Source: Flavipsychrobacter sp. (GTDB taxonomy: Bacteria > Bacteroidota > Bacteroidia > Chitinophagales > Chitinophagaceae). From it: 6,388 nucleotides of DNA. Both the position numbers and the translations under genes were made by a program. Numbering within the stretch: position 1 is the first letter of the stretch; each line of letters opens with the position of its first letter. The stretch covers positions 1 through 6,388 of the forward strand of contig JAJNBR010000169.1 in the NCBI GenBank assembly GCA_021156265.1, given 5' to 3'. The notes below the pieces were generated by a model. That model was not told the origin of the DNA. It saw only the letters and a program-made list of their open reading frames with translations, and did not search any database. Below are positions 1-6,388 of this stretch, piece after piece.

Positions 1-1431
1 CATTTATCTTCCGCTCAAAGGCGTTCTTTTGATCAGGAAGGCGGGCCATTTTCTACGTCAACTTCGCTCGATTATAAACATAAGTTCGTAAAACCGGGAC
101 AGGAACTAACTACAAACCTTACCTATGCACAGATGTGGGTGACACGCACACAGGCGTACCAAACTGATTATTTTGATAGCAATGATGTAAAGCTGCCATA
201 CACGGTGTTACAGAATGCGCCCGGCCAGGGCGGCAACCGCAGCCTGAACGCACAAGCTGATTTTACAACACCGTTTATCACTAAAACAGGGAAGCTGGAT
301 GCCGGCTGGAAATCGCAACTGTACTGGTTCAACAGCAGCAACAATCCAACCATTGATACAGGCGACGGGCCAGCCTTAGACTTACTGCTGCTGAATAACT
401 ACAATTACAGTCAGCATGTGCACGCAGTGTACAGCAGCTTTAGCGACCAGTTCAAAAACTGGACGTATAATGCAGGCCTTCGAATGGAGTATGCTACCTA
501 CGAGGGCACTTCACTTTCACTAAACGGAAATAAGTTTACCAACGACTACCTTGGTTTGTTCCCTTCCGCATTTGTTTCTTACAAATTGCCTAAAGAGCAG
601 ACGATGCACCTGAGTTACACCCGTCGTACCAACCGTCCCCACTTTATGCAGCTGATGCCATACGTGGATGTTTCCAATCCACAGGACACCAGCCGTGGTA
701 ACCCTGCGCTGATACCGGAGTTCATTCACAACACCGAACTTAGCTACAACAGGCAGATAAAAGGCGGTCATAACCTGATGGCCAGTGTCTATTACCAGTA
801 CACGCAAAACCTGATAGAGCGCTACCGCACGTTCTACTCCGATGGTACAAGTTCGTCACAGCCACAAAATCTGAACAACGGCACCACCTACGGCCTGGAG
901 TTAACCGGCCGTACACAGATACTGCCTATCTGGGATCTGACCGCGAATGCTAATTTTTTCAAAAACGAGGTATCGGGCACGAATATTGACCCTACACTTA
1001 ATAATAGCGGTTATAGTTGGTTTGGTAAGCTCAATACGAATCTTCGCTTGCCTGCAGGTTTTTCACTACAGGTGAATGGTAACTACGAAGCCCCGAAAGT
1101 GGCAGCGCAGGGCAGCCAGGAAGAAGTGTATTGGCTCGATGCAGCAATCCGTAAAAACCTGTGGAACAATAGGGCAACCCTCGTCGTAAACGTGTCAGAC
1201 ATATTTAATACCCGGAAGTACACCAATATTTACGACATGTCGGCCTACTACCAAACCACGTATAGGGATAGGGAAACACGTATCGGCAACGTCACATTTA
1301 CCTACAGATTTGGTAAATCGGAGCAGAAAAACGCCAACAACGCCCGCCGGGGCCGAAATAATGGCCCTGTTCCTCAAAAAGATAGGAATAATTTAAAAAC
1401 CGATGACAATAGCGAGCAAGCTGGCTTTTGA
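1..1431 (+). CDS. Outer-membrane beta-barrel / TonB-dependent receptor-like protein, C-terminal part (5' end outside window)
   Basis: The frame is open from base 1, so the first in-window ATG (133) is internal and not the start; 476 codons are visible, ending in TGA. The sequence is a run of short amphipathic strands rich in Tyr, Asn, Thr and aromatic residues, typical of an outer-membrane barrel. Codons about 204-215 (LSYTRRTNRPHF) and 231-241 (SRGNPALIPEF), followed by ELSYNRQ, form the hallmark block of the OMP_b-brl_3 family (PF14905). These Bacteroidota proteins usually carry an N-terminal carboxypeptidase-like domain and a TonB plug; here those parts would lie upstream. The last barrel strand is probably NVTFTYRFG (codons 430-438), followed by a polar tail of about 38 residues rich in Asn, Arg and Lys. 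The protein probably sits in the outer membrane and may import or bind a substrate that cannot be named from the sequence. No SusD-like partner follows, which argues against a classical glycan-uptake pair. Family assignment is firm; substrate and TonB dependence are not. Confidence 0.93.
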   Translation, partial: HLSSAQRRSFDQEGGPFSTSTSLDYKHKFVKPGQELTTNLTYAQMWVTRTQAYQTDYFDSNDVKLPYTVLQNAPGQGGNRSLNAQADFTTPFITKTGKLDAGWKSQLYWFNSSNNPTIDTGDGPALDLLLLNNYNYSQHVHAVYSSFSDQFKNWTYNAGLRMEYATYEGTSLSLNGNKFTNDYLGLFPSAFVSYKLPKEQTMHLSYTRRTNRPHFMQLMPYVDVSNPQDTSRGNPALIPEFIHNTELSYNRQIKGGHNLMASVYYQYTQNLIERYRTFYSDGTSSSQPQNLNNGTTYGLELTGRTQILPIWDLTANANFFKNEVSGTNIDPTLNNSGYSWFGKLNTNLRLPAGFSLQVNGNYEAPKVAAQGSQEEVYWLDAAIRKNLWNNRATLVVNVSDIFNTRKYTNIYDMSAYYQTTYRDRETRIGNVTFTYRFGKSEQKNANNARRGRNNGPVPQKDRNNLKTDDNSEQAGF

Positions 1432-1439
1432 TTTCGTAT

Positions 1440-1447
1440 TATATTTG
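1440..1447 (+). promoter_or_regulatory. Possible Bacteroidetes-type -7 promoter element (TATATTTG)
   Basis: TATATTTG matches the Bacteroidetes -7 consensus TAnnTTTG at every fixed position and lies in the A/T-rich 42-base gap before the DUF4197 gene. A start of transcription a few bases downstream would leave an untranslated leader of roughly 20 bases before the ATG at 1474. The weakness is the -33 box: the nearest TTTG (1427-1430) is only 9 bases upstream, much too close, and no TTTG occurs at the usual distance of about 20 bases. It may be a weak promoter or a chance match in A/T-rich DNA. Confidence 0.3.
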
Positions 1448-1473
1448 AAACGCATAAAAATAAATAAGTGATT

Positions 1474-2223
1474 ATGTACAAAGTGGCGAAGGTGATGTTA
1501 ATGGCCGGAGTACTGATGACAGGTAGCCAGGCCGCAAACGCGCAATTTGGCGATATACTGAGAGGCGCGCAGAAAGCGATAAATAATGCAAACACTGGTG
1601 GCAACAGGGGTAGCTATACCAATGGAGAAGCAGTTAACGCCCTGAGGGAAGCGCTGAAGATAGGTTCGCAAAATGCGTCAGGCAGGCTGTCGACAGTGAA
1701 CGGTTTTTTTGGCAACCAGCTTATTAAGATACTGATGCCGCCTGAAGCGAAAAAGGTGGAGAACACCCTGCGCAGCATAGGCATGGGCGCCCAGGTAGAC
1801 AAAGCAATACTGTCTATGAACCGCGCTGCAGAAGACGCCTCCGGTAAAGCGGTACAAATATTTATCAATGCGATTTCGGGCATGTCGGTAAGCGATGGCA
1901 TCTCCATCGTACGCGGCGGACAGGGAGCTGCGACTAACTACCTGAAAAACCGGACAACCGGCGAGTTGACCAACGCCTTCCGCCCGATAGTGAACAACTC
2001 GCTGAACCAGGTAAATGCTACCAAATACTGGTCAGATGTATTTAGCGTGTACAATGCTTTGCCGACAACAAGACAAAAAGTGAATACCGACCTGGTAGCA
2101 TATGTAACCGAACGTGCGTTGAACGGTTTGTTCGTGACCATTGCTGAAGAAGAGAACAAGATCAGGACTAACCCGGCGGCGCGGATCACCGATATCTTAA
2201 AGAAAGTGTTTGGCGCGCCTTAG
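1474..2223 (+). CDS. Exported DUF4197 domain-containing protein
   Basis: This is a 249-residue protein of the uncharacterised DUF4197 family (PF13852). Residues 1-23 form a Sec signal peptide: Lys3 and Lys6, a hydrophobic core (VMLMAGVLM) and an Ala-Asn-Ala cleavage site before Gln24. No lipobox Cys is present, so the mature protein should be soluble in the periplasm or secreted. After a Gly/Asn-rich linker (about 36-50) the family domain covers about 51-249. Recognisable blocks are AVNALREAL (53-61), GFFGN (77-81), the Pro pair 89-90, MNRAAE (115-120), GGQGAATNYL (148-157), FRPIV (169-173), ALNGLF (215-220), AEEENKIR (224-231) and the terminal KKVFG (243-247). Length is normal for a complete member. 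I chose ATG 1474; GTG at 1468 is in frame and would add only Met-Ile before the signal peptide. No Shine-Dalgarno sequence is present, as expected in Bacteroidota. It lies 42 bases after the barrel gene and 55 before the DUF349 gene. Biochemical role is unknown. Confidence 0.93.
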   Translation: MYKVAKVMLMAGVLMTGSQAANAQFGDILRGAQKAINNANTGGNRGSYTNGEAVNALREALKIGSQNASGRLSTVNGFFGNQLIKILMPPEAKKVENTLRSIGMGAQVDKAILSMNRAAEDASGKAVQIFINAISGMSVSDGISIVRGGQGAATNYLKNRTTGELTNAFRPIVNNSLNQVNATKYWSDVFSVYNALPTTRQKVNTDLVAYVTERALNGLFVTIAEEENKIRTNPAARITDILKKVFGAP

Positions 2224-2278
2224 GGCAATGCGTCGTAATTTTATATAACAGGCTTTTTTAACTGTCACTTTATTCTAA

Positions 2279-3898
2279 ATGGACGAGATAATGACACAGG
2301 AAACCAACCAGGCAACCGCTTTGACTTCGTGGTGGAACGAGGTTTCATTCCCCGGCAAAGAAATGTATTCGATCAAGGACAACGGCGAACTCGTTTTACG
2401 CATGGCGCCTGGCGAAGAGCGAACGGTGGCCACGGTTACCGCAGAAAATGCCAACATGGTGCTCAAAGTGCTGTCGGAAAAATTTTCTGAAGTGGAAGGC
2501 CGGATGAATGAGCTGCAAGCCGAATGGGATGCAGCCGAAGACAAGCTGAAAGTGTTAGGTAAGGTGGAACGCATGCGCGAATACCTGAAGCACACCAATG
2601 CTGTAGGTGATTTCAGCGCGTTGCTGCAACCGCTCGCAGAAATGGGAAAAACCATTCACGGCCTGGCTGAAGAAAGCAATAAACAACGCCTGGAACTGGT
2701 GCAAAAAGCCGAAGAGCTAACCGGCAGCGAACACTGGAAAGAAACAACACAAGCATATAAAGACCTGGTAGACCAATGGCGTAAACTGCCATCTGTAGAT
2801 AAACACCGCAGCGACGAACTGTGGAACAGGCTGGAAGCCGCACGCACGAAGTTCTACGAACGCAGGCAGCAGCATAGCGAGGATGTAAATAAAGAAATGA
2901 TGGCCAACCTCGACCTGAAACTCGAGCTGGTAGATAAGGCAGAAAAGCTGGCAGCATCAGAAGAGTGGAAAGCCAGCACCGAGGCCTTCAAGCAATTGAT
3001 GGAAGACTGGAAAAAGATTGGCCGCACCACTCCCGAAAAGAACGAAGAACTCTGGAACCGCTTCATCACGGCCAAAAATGTTTTCTACGACAGGAAGAAA
3101 GGGCATTTCGAATCGATACAGCAAGAGCAGGAAGCCAACTATACGCTGAAGCTCGCCCTGCTCGAAAGAGCCGAAGGCATGAAGGACAGTACCGAATGGG
3201 GTAAAACCGCTCAGGCGTTTACCGACCTGATGGAAGAATGGAAGAATATAGGTCGTGTACCGCTGGAAAAAGCTGACGAAATGTGGGGCAGGCTGATAGC
3301 GGCTAAGGAACAGTTCTTCCAGGCCAAAAAGCACCATACAGAAACTGTACGCGTTGCCCTCGACGATAACTATGCGCAGAAAATGGCCCTGCTGAAACGT
3401 GCCGAAGCCTTACAAAACTCCACGCAATGGCGCGAGGCTACGGCTGAATTGAACGAGCTGATGGACGAGTGGAAAAAGATAGGCCCGGTTCCGCGCGAGC
3501 ACAGCAATAAAATATGGGAGCAGTTCCTTAATGCCCGCAAGAAATTCTTCGAGCGTAAGGATGCCAACCGCGAACGCCGCCAGAGCCGCATAGAGCAGGA
3601 AAAAGAATCGCGCGCAAGGCAGGCTTATGATTTCCGGGCGAAGCTGGAAGAGGAGCTGGCTGAAGAAGAAGAGCGCCTGGCCGATTTCAAGAATGGCATC
3701 GAAAACATCACCCCCGGCCGCAAGGCAGAGGAACTGCGCGAGCACCTGGCCAAACTCATTAAACAAACCGAGCATAAGATAGCCCATAAGCGCGAAAAGC
3801 TGGACGAAGTGAATAAGCAGATAGCGCAGCGTGAAGACGGTGGTAACGACACCGTCGAAACGACGAAAGCCGCTGGTGATACAGCCTCTGAGGAATAA
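2279..3898 (+). CDS. DUF349 domain-containing protein with four tandem 77-residue repeats
   Basis: This is a 539-residue, highly charged, almost wholly alpha-helical protein without signal peptide or membrane segment, so probably cytoplasmic. Residues 1-60 form a small N-terminal region containing SWWNEVSFPGKEMYSIKDNG; 61-137 are helical and may form a coiled coil. Four DUF349 repeats (PF03993) follow at 138-214, 215-291, 292-368 and 369-445, each of exactly 77 residues. Invariant positions include an AE pair, a Ser and three Trp per repeat (W153/230/307/384, W167/244/321/398, W182/259/336/413). The core reads roughly W..t..a...L...W+.ig.......LW..f..A+..Ff. Residues 446-520 continue as a charged coiled coil, and the last 20 residues are a polar, probably disordered tail. 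DUF349 has no established biochemical function; the architecture suggests a scaffold or binding protein (inference). ATG 2279 is used; ATG 2291 (Met5) is an equally plausible start, with no ribosome-binding site to decide. The gene ends at a strong terminator, so it is the last of its transcript. Confidence 0.93.
   Translation: MDEIMTQETNQATALTSWWNEVSFPGKEMYSIKDNGELVLRMAPGEERTVATVTAENANMVLKVLSEKFSEVEGRMNELQAEWDAAEDKLKVLGKVERMREYLKHTNAVGDFSALLQPLAEMGKTIHGLAEESNKQRLELVQKAEELTGSEHWKETTQAYKDLVDQWRKLPSVDKHRSDELWNRLEAARTKFYERRQQHSEDVNKEMMANLDLKLELVDKAEKLAASEEWKASTEAFKQLMEDWKKIGRTTPEKNEELWNRFITAKNVFYDRKKGHFESIQQEQEANYTLKLALLERAEGMKDSTEWGKTAQAFTDLMEEWKNIGRVPLEKADEMWGRLIAAKEQFFQAKKHHTETVRVALDDNYAQKMALLKRAEALQNSTQWREATAELNELMDEWKKIGPVPREHSNKIWEQFLNARKKFFERKDANRERRQSRIEQEKESRARQAYDFRAKLEEELAEEEERLADFKNGIENITPGRKAEELREHLAKLIKQTEHKIAHKREKLDEVNKQIAQREDGGNDTVETTKAAGDTASEE
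2690..3613 (+). repeat. Four tandem 231-bp coding repeats (DUF349 units)
   Basis: The units are 2690-2920, 2921-3151, 3152-3382 and 3383-3613, all exactly 231 bases and in the same frame, with no insertion or deletion between them. They are visible as protein repeats rather than as near-identical DNA, so the duplications are old. Columns identical in all four are the AE pair (144-145 in unit 1), Ser150, Trp153, Leu163, Trp167, Trp182, Ala188 and Phe192. Units 2-4 share a K-x-I-G turn after the second Trp, where unit 1 has RKLP. The last third of unit 4 diverges into the charged coiled coil. Confidence 0.85.
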
Positions 3899-3919
3899 AA
3901 CAGTTTTATCAGCATACTG

Positions 3920-3946
3920 AAAAAGCCTGTCGATGACAGGCTTTTT
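3920..3946 (+). terminator. Strong intrinsic terminator after the DUF349 gene
   Basis: A perfect 12-bp inverted repeat (AAAAAGCCTGTC, GAT loop, GACAGGCTTTTT) starts 21 bases after the DUF349 stop codon. The G/C-containing core (GCCTGTC/GACAGGC) is followed by a five-T run, the classical Rho-independent form. The mirrored A-run would also allow termination from the other strand, though no opposing gene is seen here. It should separate transcription of the upstream genes from the helicase gene, which begins 47 bases further on. Confidence 0.9.
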
Positions 3947-3993
3947 CTATTTAACTTTATATCTCTTTCCGTGTAGTTTATTGCAATTTGAAA

Positions 3994-6388
3994 ATGGTCA
4001 TCAACGAAGATGTTTTCCTAAGCAGGTACAATTTGCTCAATGAGCAGCAACGCGCTGCCGTAGAAGCTATTTATGGCCCGGTGATGGTGATTGCCGGTCC
4101 GGGTACAGGTAAAACCGAAGTACTCTCTATGCGCATCGCCAACCTGCTGCGCAGCGAGGCACAGGTACAGCCAAATGAGATAGTTTGCCTTACCTATACC
4201 GAAGAAGCCACTAATGCCATGCGCAAACGCCTGGTACAAGTGATCGGCACTGCCGCGCACAAGGTCAACATCTGCACGTTCCACGGTTTTTGCAATAACG
4301 TCATCCAAAGCAACAGCAGTTATTTCAGCCTGCGCTCTTTGCAGCCCATTACCGACCTGGAACGCACTGAGCTGCTTTACGAGATACTGGAGAAGCTGCC
4401 ACAGGGCCACGCGTTGCGCAAACTGAGTGGCAATATATATTACGATGCCAGCCGGCTCAACCGCCTGTTCGATTTCATGAAGCGGGAGAACGTCAGATGT
4501 GGTGACATCACCAACGCGGTCGACATCTACCTCAATAGTTTACCCGAACGCGAAGAGTATGTATACAAACGCGCAGGTAAAGGCTATAAAAAAGGCGACC
4601 TGAAACAGGCGCTGATAGATGAAGAAACGAAGCGGATGAAAGACACCTGCGCCGCTGCCGAACTGTTCGAAGTGTACGAAGAACGAATGAAGGCAACAGG
4701 AAGGTATGACTTCAACGACATGATCATCTGGGTGCTGGATGCGTTCAAAAACAACGCTGCTTTATTGCAGAGCTACCAGGAGCGTCACCAGTTCATATTG
4801 GTGGATGAATTCCAGGATACGAACGGCGCACAAAGCGAACTGCTGCAAATGCTCACACAGTTTTGGGAAGACCCGAACATCTTCGTGGTGGGCGACGACG
4901 ACCAGTCTATTTATGAATTCCAGGGTGCGCGTATACGCAACATCATTGATTTCTATCGTCAATACCAGGATGGCATCAAGATAGTAGTGCTGCCACAAAA
5001 CTATCGCTCATCACAAGCCATTCTCGATAAAGCAAAGGCTACTATCGAAAACAACAAACAAAGATTGATCTATCAGCTCCAGGACCTGCAACTGGATAAA
5101 AACATTGTTGCTTCAGCGGAGCGTTTTAAGAACGGCAACGATACGGTAACACCGTCAATCGTCAGCTACACCAACGTTCTGCATGAAGAAGCCGACATCG
5201 TATTGCAGGTAGAGCAATTGCAACAGCAAGGGGTAGAACTGAATAATGTTGCCGTGTTATATGCCCAGCACAAACAAGCCGACAATATCATAGCGCTCAT
5301 GGAACGCAAGGGTATCCCGTACACGGTAAAGAAACCGGTGAATATACTCGAGCTGCCATTGATACAGCAAGTGCTCAATGTGCTGAAGTATATCGAAGAC
5401 GAGCGCAAAGTTCCTTTCAGCGGCGAAAGCAAGCTGTTTGAAATGATGCACGCGCCTTATTACGAAATTGCCCCCACTGATATAGCCCTGCTTTCTATTT
5501 ACATCCAGACAAACAGGCAGCGCGACAAAAGCCTGGGCTTCTGGCGATTGGTTTTAGGAAATGACCTGTTGCTGGAATCACTCAACCTGAAATCATCAGC
5601 TTCGCTGCGCCGGCTGGGTAGAAATATTGACAACTGGGTGCAGCAACAGCTTAGTCACCCGTTGCCGCTGCTTATCGAAAAGATCATCTACGAAAGCGGC
5701 ATTGTTGCACACCTGGCAAAAGGCAAAGACCATATCTGGGATATGCAGGTGCTGCATACTTTCTTTGATTTTGTGAAGGAGTGCTTCGGTAAAAATACCA
5801 GCATCAAGGTCGCCGACCTGCTGATGATGATAGAGAAGATGCAGGACGAAGGCATTTCTCTGCCATTGCAAAAAGTAGTACAAAACGAGAATGGTGTGCG
5901 CTTTTACACCGCGCATGGTGCAAAAGGACACGAGTTTGAATATGTGTTCCTGGTAGGCTGTACAAAGAACTACTGGGAGAACAAACGAGGTGGCACCAAC
6001 GAATTCAAGCTTCCCGATACCCTTACCAGCACCGACGACGATACAGAGAAAAGCTATAAAACAGAGGTGGCCCGCAGGCTGTTTTACGTGGCGCTTACAC
6101 GTGCACGAAAACACCTCCAGGTTTCTTTCGCTGCCTGCGACAACCAGGGCAAGCCACTGGAACATTCTTTGTTCATTGACGAAATAAGCGCCGCAGAAGA
6201 AAGAATTCAGAAAGCGGTGCCGGAGCACGACCTCATGCGCCATATGCAATGGGCTATGGAACCGGTATCTGAAGTGCGCATAGAGCTGGCCAACCACCAG
6301 TGGATAGAAAAGCTGCTGCTGCAGTTCACGATGAGCTATACCACGCTGAGCAAATACCTCAATTGCCCCCTTAGTTTTTACTACGAGT
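3994..6388 (+). CDS. UvrD/PcrA-type superfamily 1 ATP-dependent DNA helicase, probably with a C-terminal PD-(D/E)XK nuclease (3' end outside window)
   Basis: The frame is open from ATG 3994 to the window end, giving 798 codons without a stop. All UvrD-family motifs are present in order: Q motif LNEQQRAA (15-22), Walker A AGPGTGKT (34-41), Ia LTYTEEATNAMRKR (66-79), Ib TFHGFC (95-100), II/Walker B LVDEFQDTN (269-277), III VVGDDDQSIYEFQGA (298-312), IV LPQNYRS (333-339), V TAHGAKGHEFE (639-649) and VI RRLFYVALTRAR (694-705). Family knowledge gives ATP-driven 3'-5' translocation on single-stranded DNA. Domains 1A/1B cover about 1-330, 2A is split around the 2B insertion of about 370-630. A linker (about 720-775) leads to SYTTLSKYLNCPLSFYYE (781-798), which resembles the start of a RecB/AddB-like PDDEXK_1 nuclease domain (PF12705); the catalytic residues would lie beyond the window. 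A helicase-nuclease for recombination or repair in the cytoplasm is likely. The start is preceded by A/T-rich sequence without Shine-Dalgarno; TTG 3988 is a less likely alternative. It is transcribed separately, after the terminator at 3920-3946. No clear promoter is seen in 3947-3993. Confidence 0.96.
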   Translation, partial: MVINEDVFLSRYNLLNEQQRAAVEAIYGPVMVIAGPGTGKTEVLSMRIANLLRSEAQVQPNEIVCLTYTEEATNAMRKRLVQVIGTAAHKVNICTFHGFCNNVIQSNSSYFSLRSLQPITDLERTELLYEILEKLPQGHALRKLSGNIYYDASRLNRLFDFMKRENVRCGDITNAVDIYLNSLPEREEYVYKRAGKGYKKGDLKQALIDEETKRMKDTCAAAELFEVYEERMKATGRYDFNDMIIWVLDAFKNNAALLQSYQERHQFILVDEFQDTNGAQSELLQMLTQFWEDPNIFVVGDDDQSIYEFQGARIRNIIDFYRQYQDGIKIVVLPQNYRSSQAILDKAKATIENNKQRLIYQLQDLQLDKNIVASAERFKNGNDTVTPSIVSYTNVLHEEADIVLQVEQLQQQGVELNNVAVLYAQHKQADNIIALMERKGIPYTVKKPVNILELPLIQQVLNVLKYIEDERKVPFSGESKLFEMMHAPYYEIAPTDIALLSIYIQTNRQRDKSLGFWRLVLGNDLLLESLNLKSSASLRRLGRNIDNWVQQQLSHPLPLLIEKIIYESGIVAHLAKGKDHIWDMQVLHTFFDFVKECFGKNTSIKVADLLMMIEKMQDEGISLPLQKVVQNENGVRFYTAHGAKGHEFEYVFLVGCTKNYWENKRGGTNEFKLPDTLTSTDDDTEKSYKTEVARRLFYVALTRARKHLQVSFAACDNQGKPLEHSLFIDEISAAEERIQKAVPEHDLMRHMQWAMEPVSEVRIELANHQWIEKLLLQFTMSYTTLSKYLNCPLSFYYE

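Noticed and set aside
133..135. ATG as the start of the barrel protein
   Set aside because: The same frame is open to base 1 and the upstream codons (SLDYKHKFVKPGQELTTNL) read as normal barrel strands, so the gene begins before the window.
2209..2243. Possible promoter before the DUF349 gene (TTTG, 23 bases, TAATTTTA)
   Set aside because: The -7 element ends in A instead of G and the spacing is too long; the TTTG is also inside the DUF4197 coding region. Not strong enough to list as a feature.
2613..3787. Several - strand open frames of 60-130 codons across the DUF349 gene
   Set aside because: They repeat because the gene itself is a tandem repeat; translations are low-complexity Ser/Leu/Phe-rich antisense of charged helices. 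The + frame accounts for the region fully.
3952..3959. TAACTTTA as a -7 element for the helicase gene
   Set aside because: It misses the final G and has no TTTG about 20 bases upstream, where the terminator hairpin lies. The helicase promoter is left unassigned.
4018..4410. A 130-codon - strand open frame at the helicase 5' end
   Set aside because: It is antisense to Walker A and motifs Ia and Ib of the helicase, which leave no doubt about the coding strand.
5596..6297. A 233-codon open frame on the - strand
   Set aside because: It lies wholly antisense to the helicase, whose motifs V and VI are encoded here on the + strand. Its translation shows no recognisable domain and is rich in His, Phe and Cys, as expected of a reverse-frame shadow.
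1..6388. A new defence, mobile or biosynthetic system formed by these genes
   Set aside because: A helicase-nuclease can belong to a defence locus, but its neighbours here are a barrel receptor, DUF4197 and DUF349 proteins, with a terminator between. No mobile-element marks, methylase, toxin or effector genes are visible.

Overview
The window looks like an ordinary chromosomal stretch from a member of the Bacteroidota, probably Chitinophagales or a near relative. Three things point there: an outer-membrane beta-barrel receptor of the OMP_b-brl_3 type, the absence of Shine-Dalgarno sequences before the starts (upstream regions are simply A/T-rich), and a Bacteroidetes-type -7 promoter element (TATATTTG) before the second gene. 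The lineage is an inference from gene types; no marker gene is present.

All four genes are on the + strand and fill almost the whole window. (1) Positions 1-1431 hold the C-terminal part of a TonB-receptor-like outer-membrane beta-barrel protein whose N-terminus lies before the window. (2) Positions 1474-2223 encode a small exported DUF4197 protein with a clear signal peptide. (3) Positions 2279-3898 encode a soluble, highly charged, helical DUF349 protein with four tandem repeats, each exactly 77 residues long, and a charged coiled-coil tail. It is followed by a strong intrinsic terminator (12-bp stem, 3920-3946). (4) Positions 3994-6388 hold the first 798 codons of a UvrD/PcrA-type superfamily 1 helicase. 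It has all the expected motifs and runs off the window just as a RecB-like PD-(D/E)XK nuclease domain seems to begin.

The gaps are 42, 55 and 95 bases, so no stretch of 300 bases lacks a gene. The terminator separates the helicase from the three genes upstream. Genes 1-3 could be co-transcribed, but a possible promoter in the first gap suggests that gene 2 can also start its own transcript. I see no functional link among the four products: outer-membrane uptake or surface barrel, periplasmic protein of unknown role, cytoplasmic DUF349 protein, and DNA repair helicase-nuclease.

I found no tRNA, rRNA, CRISPR array, insertion sequence, phage gene, attachment site or riboswitch, and no convincing new system. 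The points most worth a second look are the indel-free 77-residue periodicity of the DUF349 protein and the helicase's C-terminal nuclease with its CPxxFYY onset.
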